Positions 1 to 9,238 of a DNA stretch of 64,000 nt are shown here, one piece after another. Numbering within the stretch: position 1 is the stretch's first letter; every line of letters begins with the position of its first letter. The notes under the pieces were generated by a model. It was not told where the DNA came from, did no database searches, and saw only the letters and a program-made list of their open reading frames with translations. The translations under genes were made by a program, and so were the position numbers. The DNA comes from Closterium sp. Naga37s-1 (taxonomy: Eukaryota > Streptophyta > Zygnematophyceae > Desmidiales > Closteriaceae): contig CANJKZ010001038.1 of assembly GCA_947471745.1 (NCBI GenBank), positions 434,001 through 498,000 of the forward strand, read 5' to 3'.

Positions 1-54
1 AGCGTCGTTTTGCTGCCAGCGTCGTTTTGCTGCCAGCGTCGTTTTGCTGCCAGC
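1..54. repeat. 17-bp tandem repeat, three copies
   Basis: The window opens with three head-to-tail copies of a 17-bp unit (agcgtcgttttgctgcc). No gene is visible in 1-199. Confidence 0.8.
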
Positions 55-199
55 ACCGCATGGATGCTTCCAGAACGCTGCTGGCAGCACGATGGCAGCG
101 TGAGGGCTGTCCTCTACGAGGAGATTCCTCGTAGAGGAGCGGCTCGACACCTTTGGAAGGGACACTCTAGCTGGGGAAGGTAGTCGGCTTGAGCTTCAT

Positions 200-1321
200 T
201 TGGTGCTCAAAGAGGTTGAGATCTCAACTCAACCTTTGCTCTCGGCAGGCTTAACCATGCGCAGCAAAGTCCCCGTAGGCACGTCCTCACCTCGCCCTCA
301 CGTGCAGGTAAATAACTACGGGCGAATTAACTTGCCCGGTGATGACATCTATGTAGCCATGGCGAAGAATACGCGCAAGGCAGGAACATCTACCGCCGCC
401 TCCGATGCGAGCTGTGACGGGGACGGCGGCGACGAAGAACACGGCGACGACGACAAGGAGCATTGGCCGGAGAACGGCCACGACGACAACGCTTCAGGGG
501 ATGAAATAGCTCCTACCAACATCGACGAGGACGAATGGTGGAATCGGCTGGTTGGGAGTGACGACGAAGTGGAAGAGTGGCGGGCTGGTGATTTGGACAA
601 CGACGAGGGTGCTGATGCTGATGGTGAGCACGCGAAGGCAGCGACGTATGCAACGGGAGCGACGGTGGATGCGAATGCGGAGGCTGACGACGAGGCGGAT
701 GCAGAAGCGAGGACGGAAGAGGAGGCGAAAGCGGATGCCGATGTTGTTGTGCCCGCGGATGTGGCCGCAATTGCGGACGCGGATGCTGTGGCGGAGGCAG
801 ATACGAATGCTGCGGAGGGAGGTGCTGATGCTGTCTTATTTGACGGTGAAAACTCCAATGATGACCCGTGGAGCATCACGGGTGACGACGATGTTCCGCT
901 TCTTAAGCGGAGGCTGCGTCATCGCCTACAATCCAAGCCGAAGCGTGCCCGCGTGGTGCTCTCTGATGACGACAGTCCGGGGGAAGAGCGTCAACCGTGC
1001 ATCACTGCTGCAGACAAGGGGAAAAGCAAGGTCGCGGAAGCCCCTGCTAAGGCCACCATTCGTCGCAGCACAAGCAACAAGAAGCGGAAGAACGACGGCG
1101 ACCCCGGATCCAGCACGGGTGCTGCTAAGAAGAAGAAGAAGAAAACGCCAAACAAGGACGACATTGTGGTCAACGAGGCGTTCGGCAGCGACGATGACTA
1201 CGCGGAGGCTGCAGGCCCGATTCCTTCATTCCCTAAGAAGGCGAAGCCGAAAGATCCCACCCTCAATAATCCCAACTCCCGTCCACCTTCCCCTCGTAGC
1301 AAGGACAGTAAGATTAGGTGA
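200..1321 (+). CDS. Acidic Ala/Asp-rich protein with basic C-terminal region, unknown function
   Basis: Open frame of 373 codons. After about 55 residues without features, residues 60-230 are built from Asp, Glu and Ala with loose GADADA-type repetition. Residues 235-310 are basic, with clusters KRRLRHR, KKRKN and KKKKKK that look like nuclear localisation signals. The acid-then-basic layout suggests a nuclear or DNA-associated protein, but no enzyme domain is recognised. It lies directly upstream of a decayed pogo-type transposase on the same strand, so it may be a partner ORF or 5' exon of that element rather than a host gene. Start choice is uncertain: Met codons at 200 and 257 are both possible, and a pyrimidine-rich stretch ending in cag just before 257 could be a splice acceptor. 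Confidence 0.45.
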   Translation: MVLKEVEISTQPLLSAGLTMRSKVPVGTSSPRPHVQVNNYGRINLPGDDIYVAMAKNTRKAGTSTAASDASCDGDGGDEEHGDDDKEHWPENGHDDNASGDEIAPTNIDEDEWWNRLVGSDDEVEEWRAGDLDNDEGADADGEHAKAATYATGATVDANAEADDEADAEARTEEEAKADADVVVPADVAAIADADAVAEADTNAAEGGADAVLFDGENSNDDPWSITGDDDVPLLKRRLRHRLQSKPKRARVVLSDDDSPGEERQPCITAADKGKSKVAEAPAKATIRRSTSNKKRKNDGDPGSSTGAAKKKKKKTPNKDDIVVNEAFGSDDDYAEAAGPIPSFPKKAKPKDPTLNNPNSRPPSPRSKDSKIR

Positions 1322-1499
1322 CGCGGAAGGACCGTATGCGAGAAGCTCAAGTGGGCGCGCCGCTACCACGAGGAATCCTAGGAATCTACCACATCCTTAA
1401 AGAAGACATCCTAGGAATCTACCGCATCCATCGCCTGCATCAGACGGTGTGCGGAGGCGGCTGCAGGCGTCTACAAGGGAGCGACGAACTGCCGCAAGC

Positions 1500-2392
1500 G
1501 AATGCATGGGGGGGGGGGGCGCCACGCACACTATCCCGACATGGAGGCGGCGTTATACCACTATATCTGCCTGCAGCGTGCTAATGGGGTGGCGATCTCG
1601 GTGAAAGCCACCCACAAGTGGAGCCGTGAGTGGATGAAGAAACACCACCCCGGCAAGGACTGGAACGCAAGCTCTCACTGGAGCTAGCGTTTCCGTGAGT
1701 GCTGGAACCTGGTCATGCGTGTGAAGACCAAGGTCGGCCAACGTGCCCAACTGTGAGATTCCAGAAGGTAAGCTCGCAGAATTCGGGAGCCGGAAGCCTG
1801 ATGAGCTTGCCCTCCTTGTCTGACGCCCGTCTATCCCCTATGTGCCTGGCAGGAATCGTGGTCCAAGCACAGGACAACGGGTGGATGGACGAGAGCACTG
1901 TGCAGACCTGGCTGACCAAGGAGGTGCCCCATCTGAACCCCCAGCGCGGCCAGAATGCGAGGCGTGCGATGCTGGTGTTGGACTCCTACCGCGGCCACAT
2001 CACCCAGACCATGCTTCAAGCTTACCGCACGCACAGCATCACCCCTGCAGTGATCCCAGCAGGTTGCACGAGCTAGATTCAACCCCTTGACGTCTCCATC
2101 AACCGGTGCTTCAAGGCTACTGTGCGAGCGCGCTACGCCAAGTGGTTCATGCGTGAAGGGATTCACCTGGAGACGAAGAAGGGTGAGTAGCCTTTTGAGT
2201 TAAACTTCCACTCTAGCGACTCGCTACCCCTGCCTCTGTCCCACCCGCAGGGAACCTGCGGAGGCCTCCGCACCCCGTGGTGCTGCAATGGATTGCGGAG
2301 GCGTGGGATCAAGTCCCCAAGAAGGTCATCATTGACGCGTTCTGCCACTGTGGGATTTCAAGCAAGATGGACGGGACGAGAACCACCTGGTG
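1500..2392 (+). pseudogene. Decayed pogo/Tigger-type (DDE_1) transposase
   Basis: Three separated blocks read as a Tc1/mariner-pogo transposase. Block 1 (about 1520-1760) resembles the CENP-B/Tc5 helix-turn-helix (KDWNASSHWS, then RFRECWNLVMRVKTKVGQ after a stop). Block 2 (1850-2190) has the second catalytic aspartate context MLVLDSYRGHIT and the typical VIPAGCTS then IQPLDVSINRCFK, with an in-frame TAG between them at 2074. Block 3 (about 2255-2390) carries the usual C-terminal WIAEAWDQVPKKVI..AFCHCGIS. The region expected to hold the first catalytic Asp is missing or unrecognisable. Frameshifts and stops make it inactive as it stands, unless some breaks are introns. Family assignment rests on remembered motif spacing. 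Confidence 0.72.
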
Positions 2393-2800
2393 ATGTCTCA
2401 CCTGCGCGCCAGGAGCACCACCGATGTCTCCGAGGACATGTGCCTCGGTGGAACCACGGGCGACAACATGCTCCTGCTTGGGCAGGCTCCAGAGGAGGAG
2501 GAGGAGGAGGAGGAGGAGAAGGAGGAGGAGGAGGAGGAGGAGGAGGAGGAGGAGGAGGAGGAGGAGGAGAAGGAGGAGGAGGAGGAGGAGATGCAGGCGG
2601 AGGGCGTGAGGGAGGTGGCCGTGGCAACCGGCCTGGAGGTGCTGTACCAAGAGGCCCCTAAGTACCGGGGAGTGGCGGCTGAGGCTGACCGCATGATCGA
2701 GCCTAGGGAGACGGCTAGGCATGCCTGGCGAGTGCCAGACCTGGGTGTTAGGGAGCCTGCTGTTAGTGCAGGTGAGAAGGCCGTGACTGAGGGGGGCTAG
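2390..2800 (+). pseudogene. Acidic poly-Glu tail following the transposase
   Basis: A 136-codon open frame continues the transposase C-terminus in a shifted frame. A (GAG)n/(GAA) run at 2494-2590 encodes about 30 nearly uninterrupted Glu residues. Acidic tails are common at the end of pogo-type transposases; here the trinucleotide run has evidently expanded. The complement reads as poly-Leu, poly-Pro or poly-Ser, which are shadows. Confidence 0.5.
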
Positions 2801-3030
2801 GTAGAATTAGAGATTCATATATGTATGCATGTACCCCCCTAAAGTAACAAATGATCGTTTAGAAGACACCCTCTGTTTAATAGAAAACCCCGAAACTCCC
2901 GTTCTGATTATAAGACATATATGTCTTATCTCGTATGCACAAATCGGTGTCTTATAATGAGGCTAGCCTGTTTATAAGAGACACCCGGATAATAGACAGC
3001 CCCTGTCTACTATCCGGGCAATGACGGTAT
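2800..3030. mobile_element. Putative right end of the pogo-type element
   Basis: AT-rich stretch with repeated gtcttataa-like motifs on both strands, a perfect 20-bp palindrome at 2910-2929 and a tight hairpin at 2984-3018 (16-bp arms with one mismatch, 3-nt loop). Repeated short transposase-binding-like motifs near an end are typical of pogo/Tigger elements. The matching left end is not seen and may lie outside the window. Confidence 0.4.
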
Positions 3031-3106
3031 GTATTTTGAGGCGCCCCACTCATGCATGCCCATTATGCGGCAAATGTTACATTTTGCTGTCCCGTGTATG
3101 TACCGG

Positions 3107-3648
3107 ATGTACCGTATTCTCCCGGACAAAACACCCCCCCGTAATTGTACACCCCCAGGTAGCTTGTGCGGGGTGGGTGCTATAGCCGACCCCTTTTGTA
3201 CTATACCCCCCCTTTTTGGGTGATTTTCTATAACACCCCCCTTTTCTTACGGATTCATATTATAGCTGTTATCGAGTCAGATTCTTTACGGGAGGATATT
3301 GCGAGAATCGCTGCCTAGATGAAATTTTGCGTATACTTTCACTTAGAATCCGCCAACATTTCCCCCCTCCCACAATCTCGCTGTCGCCACGCTGGCGAAT
3401 CTTCCGCTGCAAGTGGCCCGAGAAGTGAAACTCATATTTTCGCCAAAACTCACATTCTCACCTCAAACTGTTATGTTAAAACGACCATTGAAACACCCAA
3501 ATTGTCTAATATAAAAAAAACTCTTACGCTAAAATATGCCATATATAACCACCCGGGTATTAGGGTATGTAGCATTTTCCTTTGAGAGGACCCCCCCCTT
3601 TTTTTCCCAACACCCCCAGGTGTTTCTGTCCGGGAGAAAACGGTAGAC
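3107..3648. mobile_element. MITE-like element with inverted ends and TA flanks
   Basis: The left end at 3109 (CCGTATTCTCCCGGACA...) is matched inverted at the right end near 3630-3646 (TGTCCGGGAGAAAACGG), and C-rich tracts follow inside each end. Both ends abut TA, the duplication expected for Tc1/mariner-type insertion. The about 540-bp interior has no convincing ORF. Probably a non-autonomous DNA transposon, possibly mobilised by pogo/mariner transposases such as the decayed one next door (inference). Confidence 0.6.
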
Positions 3649-4273
3649 TTCTGCTGTTAAACTCTACTCAATCCACAACACATTATTTCCCAGATAGAAC
3701 TGGACCAGGCCTCTTGATATAAGGGTGAATCACCCTTATGACCCTTATTATAAGTGAATATGTTTAGGACCCTGATATTTCAGAGTGAAGTGGTGTAGTC
3801 GCACTGATCGGAAACATACATCCTCCTCAAAAAATAGATAATTAGCTCGAGGAACCGAGTCCCATGGAAAATACAGCCCACCAAATGCCTCCCACAAGTA
3901 TCGATCCTGCGTCGCTTTCACTGCACCCACTGTACTAAGTTGTCACGCAAAACATCCATTAGCTATAAATATTGAATAGTTTTAGTTTGGTTACAACCCT
4001 TACAAAAAAGAGTGGTGCTTGCCTGGTACCCTTACAGAAAGAGTGGAAGCAGCTGGTTACCCTTATGAGAAAGACTGGTTCAAATCCTATCCAGAGGCCT
4101 GAACTGGACTATCAGGGTATCAAACATAAACACCCTGGAGCAGCAGAGCAGAGGGGTGTAGAACACTCAGAAGTCTCAGGGTGATATACGGTAAATCAAC
4201 TCTCTTGAAATTACAAACATACAAACATACCGAAATCTCAAGGAAGTGGAGGTAGCGTCATCCTGAAATCACA
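3649..4273. other. Intergenic sequence without recognisable gene
   Basis: No supported ORF. Contains a 10-bp-arm palindrome with a single-base centre at 3719-3739 (ATAAGGGTGA / TCACCCTTAT). Confidence 0.5.
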
Positions 4274-4400
4274 GGTCAGAAACAAGAAGTGGTTTAACTA
4301 GGAAACAATTATGGTACAAGTATGAAACCCTAAAGTATTGTACCCCCTAAAGGCTAACCCACTGCAGCCTATACAGCAATAACATATATAATGTTTGACA
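4274..4400 (-). repeat. Copia A 3' LTR
   Basis: 127 bp, the same sequence as 7576-7702 apart from a few substitutions; ends TTTGACA on the plus strand. Confidence 0.85.
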
Positions 4401-4628
4401 CACCCCCATAGGCTAAGTGGGGTAGAGCAAGGAGTCACAAGACCAGTCAAGAAAGAGAACGCAAGCTCAGGGTGGATCACAAAGTCACCACACACACTGA
4501 GCACAAGCAAAGAGCCACAAGGCCAGTTCACATGCAGAGGCATATATGCAACACAAACATCACAGTGATCTCTACCTAGCAATGCAAGCATGCAGGTACA
4601 TATATATTGATCACAGTACAGGCAAAGT

Positions 4629-6275
4629 CTACAGCAAGTGAGGAAAAGTGGGCACAAGCCCTAACAGAGTGCAGAAACGCTGATGATCACCAGACTGAAG
4701 TGCCTTGGTGAATATATCAGCAGTGTTGGCCTGAGTGGCCACGTAACGCAGACGAAGCTGACCACGCTGCTGCAACTCTCGAGCCAGAAAGTAACGTAGA
4801 GCGATGTGCTTCGTTCTGTGCTCCAGTCTGTGCTCCTCACACAAGGCAATGGCAGCCTTGTTTTCGACGTACAGCACTGGAGGAGAACGAGGCTGCTCTC
4901 CCAGGTCGGTTAGCAGGTAGGTGAGCCAGCGTAACTCCTGTGCAGCCATGGCTGTGGCGTAGATCTCAGCCTCACAACTGGAGCTGAGAACTGAAGACGA
5001 ACGCGTAGAACGCCACGAAACTGAGCCAGAGCCAAGACTGAAGGTGTAACCCTATGACGACCGCTGAGTAGCCTGGTCGTCAACCCAAGAAGCGTCTGAG
5101 TGCCCAGTGAGAACAACTGAGCTCCTCCCTCCAAGCACGAGCCCCATGCCCGATGTACTGCACAAGTAGCGCAATACCTTCTTTGCAGCATCCCAGTGCA
5201 CCTTTCGGTGCCTACCAGGAGCCACGTAGCGGGCCAGAAGGCCAAGAGGGTACGCTAGGTCAGGACGAGTGCAAGTCATCAGGTACATGAGGCAGCCAAC
5301 TAGCTCTGGGTAAGGACCACTCGGCTCTACGGACTCATCCGAAGGCAGAGCTGAGAGCGAGTGACCTGTAGCCAGAGGAGTGGCCTGTGCCGAGGACCAG
5401 GTGAAGCCGAAGCGCTGAAGGACCTGCTGCACCATGTGTGACTGAGTCAGTGTGATGGTGCGGCGTGCTCTGTCCCGGGTGATCTGCAAGCCAAGGTAGC
5501 TGCGCAGTTCACCCAGGTCTGTGCACGTGTGTCTCTTCTGCAGCTCCGACTTCACGTGGGCGAGAGCCTCAGTGTCAGCAGTGGCAAAGACCAAGTCATC
5601 GACGTACACGAGGATGTAGAACGGCGGCAGCAAAGTGTCGTTGCGTAGAAGCAGCGACGGGTCAGCAGTAGAAGGCGCGAACCCAAGAGCCGCAAGAGTA
5701 GTCCTCAGTGTGTCGTGCCACTCACGTGGCGCCTGGCGGAGACCGTAGACCGGCCGCCGGAGGCTCCACTGGGTACCAGGAGGAAACGACCCAGTGAAGC
5801 CAGGAGGGCGGCGCAGCCAGATCTCCTCGTGCAGGCTGCCCTGCAAGAAAGCTGTGCTGAAGTCAAGAGAGTGAAGCTCGTAGTCACGCTGAGCGGCAAC
5901 GTCCAGTAGCACCCGAAGAGTGGTCATCTTCGGGGTGGGGGAGAAGGTCTGAAAGAAGTCTACTCCCTCTCGCTGACTGAAGCCTCGAGCAACGTAACGA
6001 GCCTTGAAGACAGGCGGAGAACCTGGCGGCCGCTTCACCCTGAAAATCCACATGCCACTGACGATGTTCGCCCCAGGAGGGGGAACCTCGTCAACGTAAG
6101 TGCCAGTGGACTTCCAGGATGCCATCTCTGCGTCCATGGCTGACTGCCACTGAGAGGAGTACTCACCCGCGATCGCCTCAGCGTAAGAGCGCGGGGTCGG
6201 GATGTCTGGAGCATCCGGGTCTCCCTCAGGGCAAGCAGCATGGACACGAGATGAGGCGCAGCGGCTGCAAGACAC
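4629..6275 (-). pseudogene. Copia A reverse transcriptase and RNase H
   Basis: RT motifs read in order: VFKARYVARGFSQREGVDF, SLDFSTAFLQGSLHEEIW, PVYGLRQAPREWH and the catalytic YVDD in FYILVYVDDLVFAT. RNase H follows (GHSDASWVDD, then HIALRYFLARELQQRGQLRL and NTADIFTKAL near the end). An in-frame TAG at 5052-5054 interrupts RNase H. Near 6229 one G of a GGGG run is missing compared with Copia E and G, shifting the frame from the upstream linker. It cannot give one full polyprotein. Confidence 0.85.
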
Positions 6276-6603
6276 TCAAGGTCCTCCTGTCTGTCCTCAA
6301 GGATGTCCGTGCCAAGAGCACACTCACCCCCGACGGACGGAGGACAGACAGACTCAGACTCAGCAACAAGACTCGCGGCGTAGTCTAGACGACAGCGAGC
6401 AGCAAAGTCGACAAGCTCAGCAACTAGGGCAGACGCAGCAGCAGACTCAAAGGAAGGGTCAGTGACATCAGTGGCCAGAAGACACGTGACAGTAGGACTG
6501 GCAGCACGAAGAGAGTCAGACTCCGGGTCAGCAAGGGCAGGAAGAGAGGACGCAGGAGGAGAAGGTAGAGGGACACGCTGCGGAGCAGTGGAAAGACGAA
6601 GCG

Positions 6604-6954
6604 TCATCTGGTGAGTGCCTGGGACAGCAGGAGGACGCTGACGCGGGACACGACGACCAGTGCGAGCAGCACGAGCTCCTTAGCGGTCTTATGCTGGCCA
6701 AAGTGCTCGCGCTCATCTAGCGGTAGGTGGCTGCGAACGGCTAGGCGAGCATGAGCGTCACGGGTCTGCCACTGTGATCGAGCAGTGCTGTCAGCAGTAG
6801 CAGCAGGTGCGGGAGCGGCGCCGGACGTGTGGTAAAAAAGGGAAACATCGTCCTTGGCAGTGATCTGGAGGAACAGATGCAGGTCATCGAGCCAAACGTC
6901 AAACTTAATCGGACGGCCCTCAGAGTCAAACGTGAGAACGGTAGGACTAGCCAT
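6604..6954 (-). CDS. Copia A gag N-terminus fused to the integrase-RT linker
   Basis: The reading frame starts MASPTVLTFDSEGRPIKFD and continues to a gag-like HFGQHKTAKE motif. At about 6675 it switches to sequence that in Copia G lies between integrase and RT. This is a clean deletion junction that removed the rest of gag, the zinc knuckle, protease and integrase. The short LTRs, primer site and this gag start are the parts a trans-mobilised element would need. Confidence 0.7.
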   Translation of the reverse strand: MASPTVLTFDSEGRPIKFDVWLDDLHLFLQITAKDDVSLFYHTSGAAPAPAATADSTARSQWQTRDAHARLAVRSHLPLDEREHFGQHKTAKELVLLALVVVSRVSVLLLSQALTR

Positions 6955-6956
6955 AG

Positions 6957-7575
6957 TGGCAGTAGCAGTAGCAGCAGTAGCAGTAGCAGTAGCAGCAGTA
7001 GCAGAAGTAACAGAAGCAGTAGTAGTAGCAGTAGGAGCAGTAAGAGCAGTTGCTGCAGGTAGGGCGGCGCGGCTCGGTCAGGGCGGCGCGACTCGGGCGG
7101 CGCGGCTCGGGCGGCGCGGCTCGGGTAGGTATGGCGGCGCAACGGCGGGCCTATGCTCGGTGCGCGGCGGCGCCTAGGGTGCGGCTGCGCGCGGGCCGCG
7201 GCTGCGTTCGTGCGGCGGCTAAGCGCTAGCTGCAGCAGCCGACGCGCGATCGCCGCTGCGCACTGGCTGCGACCTGCGGGCGGGCGGCTGTGGGTCGCGC
7301 GTCGGCCTAGGGGCGAGCGGGGCCTACGGGCGACGGCCTGCTGGGGCTCGCGAGAAAAAATCGGGCCGCCCTAGGCGGCGAATTTCCTACGCGCGCTAAA
7401 ACGGCGGGGCCGCGCTCGGGCTGCTAGCGGGCTGCAAACGGGCAGCGTGAGAGGAGAGCGCACGAGGGCGCACTAGGAGAGAGGCGCACGAGGGCGTTAA
7501 AAAAAAAGGGGCGCACGAGGGCACCTCTAGCGGAACGGTGGGCCCTTAGGTCTAGAACCTAAGCTCTTAATACCA
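6957..7575 (-). other. Copia A leader with AGC/AGT trinucleotide repeat
   Basis: Between primer-binding site and gag lies about 620 bp of GC-rich sequence. Next to gag it carries an (AGC/AGT)n run at 6960-7060. Confidence 0.6.
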
Positions 7576-7702
7576 TGTCAGAAACAAGAAGTGGTTGAAC
7601 TAGGAAACAATTGTGGTACAAGTATGAAACCCTAAAGTATTGTACCCCCTAAAGGCTAACCCACTGCAGCCTACACAGCAATAACATATATAATGTTTGA
7701 CA
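7576..7702 (-). repeat. Copia A 5' LTR
   Basis: 127 bp, TGTCAG...TTGACA on the plus strand, adjacent to the primer-binding site complement (ataccatg side). Confidence 0.85.
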
Positions 7703-8700
7703 TGGTCATATCCTGACATACGGTACAACGTCAAATACGTATGCATAATCATGTCATAGGGTGGTAAAGAGGATAGTGGTCTTGGAGACCAAAGTTCATC
7801 CCAGGGCAAGCGCCAAATCCTGGTGGCCTCTGCTGCGGTCCCCTTAGCCCACTATTTTTTTAGGTGCCTCATAGTAGTACTTTATGTGGGAGGAAGGTTG
7901 ACAAGAGGATAGTGGTCTTGGAGACCAAAGTTCATTCCAGGGCAAGCGCCAAATCCTGGTGGCCTCTGATGTGGCCGGCTTATCCCGCTGCGATTGTAGT
8001 CCCACCTGCACCCGCTCTGCAAGGAATAGAGGAGAGGAGAGGGAAGGGGAAGGGAAGGACCATCACAGGTGTCTTCTGAGGCACCTCAGAAGTAGTCTCA
8101 CCTACACCCACTCTGCGGAGGAGAAGGAAAACGGGAGGGGAGGAGGGGAGGGGAGGGGAGGGGAGGGGAGGGGAGGGGAGGGGAGGGGAGGGGAGGGGAG
8201 GGGAGGGCAGGGGAGGGGAGGGGAGGGGAGGGGAGCGGAGGGGAGGGGAGGGGAGGGGAGGGGAGGGGAGGGGAGGGAAGGGAAGGGGAGGGGAGGGGAA
8301 GGGAGGGGAGGGGAAGGGAGGGGAGGGGAAGGGAGGGGAGGGGAAGGGAGAGGAGGGGAAGGGCCACGACATGTGTCTTTTGAGGTACCTCACAAGTAGT
8401 TCCCACCACACCTGCTCTGCAGAGGAACAATGGAAAGGGGAGCGGAGGAAAGGGAAAGTTTTGCGAGGTATCTCTTGAAACACCCACTCTGCAAGCTGCG
8501 TGCGGATCAGATCACAATTCACATACAAACCCCACGCTTTGTAATGTTTCAAAACACCTCTGGAGGTACTGGAGGCCTTTTGAGGCACCTCAAAAGGTGC
8601 ATGCGGATCAGATCACAATTCACACACAAACCCCACGCTTCGTAACGTCTCAAAACACGTCTGGAGGTACTGGAGGCCCTGAGAGATGATCATCATTCAG
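7703..8700. repeat. Repeat-rich intergenic stretch
   Basis: No gene. Contains a direct duplication of about 60 bp (7771-7840 and 7912-7970, the 'agtggtcttggagaccaaag' unit), a (GGGGA)n array at 8120-8365, a direct duplication near 8500-8680 ('gcggatcagatcacaattca' unit) and three copies of a TTTTGAGG/CCTCAAAA palindrome (8073-8092, 8377-8396, 8576-8597). ORFs over the GGGGA array are artefacts of composition. Confidence 0.75.
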
Positions 8701-8897
8701 ACACAGACCCCCCGATGTTGCACCAGTTTGCTCCATGCATCGTGGTCACCATCACTGACGCCCCCCAGAGTGTCGCACTGGAGCTCCCACGGTGTTGCAC
8801 TCGTCCACCACACCACACCGCACCACACCACACCACACCACACAACACCACACCACACCACACCAGACCACGCCCAATCTCACTCACCTGCCCAATG
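8700..8897 (-). pseudogene. Decayed copies of the fucosyltransferase 3' exon
   Basis: On the minus strand this stretch has blocks resembling the terminal exon at 16699-16888: a HGANWCN..G.V.E block and an ECNTVGAPVRH block, matching RGIDWRNSTGPVCE and PCDTLGAPV there. Stops and indels make it non-coding. It is followed by a CCACA-type simple repeat. Its position left of Copia B indicates that Copia B landed inside this exon-copy array. Confidence 0.45.
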
Positions 8898-9202
8898 TGT
8901 TAGAAGAGAGAGAATTGATGCACTGAATAATGAGCCAAAAGGCTCTTTAGTACAAGCAATGAGCAAGGGAGAGATGATAGGGAAGCTTACCCTATTGGCC
9001 AATAAGTTGGCCAATGGGTGAGCTTGCTTGTTGCCGAAGCAACCACAAAATGTGTGTTGGTTGGGATTGGTTGAGGTAAGGACCAATCCCCACCAACCAC
9101 AAAATGTGGTTGGAGGGTACACTAACCAACCCCCCAATTTATAAGAGTGCTACACATCTAAGTCTAGCCTATGCATGTTGTATAGAATATGGAATTACAA
9201 CA
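8898..9202 (-). repeat. Copia B 3' LTR
   Basis: 305 bp, TGTTAG...TACAACA. Carries inverted CCAACCACA/TGTGGTTGG motifs. Confidence 0.95.
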
Positions 9203-9238
9203 CAACCCCCCAACATGCATAAGGCTAGAAGGCTACAA

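Larger units (their letters stand above)
4274..7702 (-). mobile_element. Copia A: internally deleted Ty1/copia element, short LTRs
   Basis: Minus-strand LTR element with 127-bp LTRs. The 5' LTR (7576-7702) is preceded on the minus strand by a primer-binding site TGGTATTAAGAGC, and the 3' LTR (4274-4400) abuts a polypurine tract (CCTATGGGGGTGTG). Inside, the gag start is fused directly to the region between integrase and reverse transcriptase, so zinc knuckle, protease and integrase are missing. RT and RNase H remain. The flanking 5-mers do not match, so the target duplication has decayed or one end is rearranged. Defective. Confidence 0.85.

Noticed and set aside
2309-2722. Minus-strand poly-Leu, poly-Pro and poly-Ser ORFs
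   Set aside because: They are the complement of the (GAG)n run that encodes poly-Glu; no start context or homology.
7959-8588. Long ORFs on both strands over the GGGGA array
   Set aside because: The pentanucleotide repeat lacks stop codons in most frames; protein is pure repeat.
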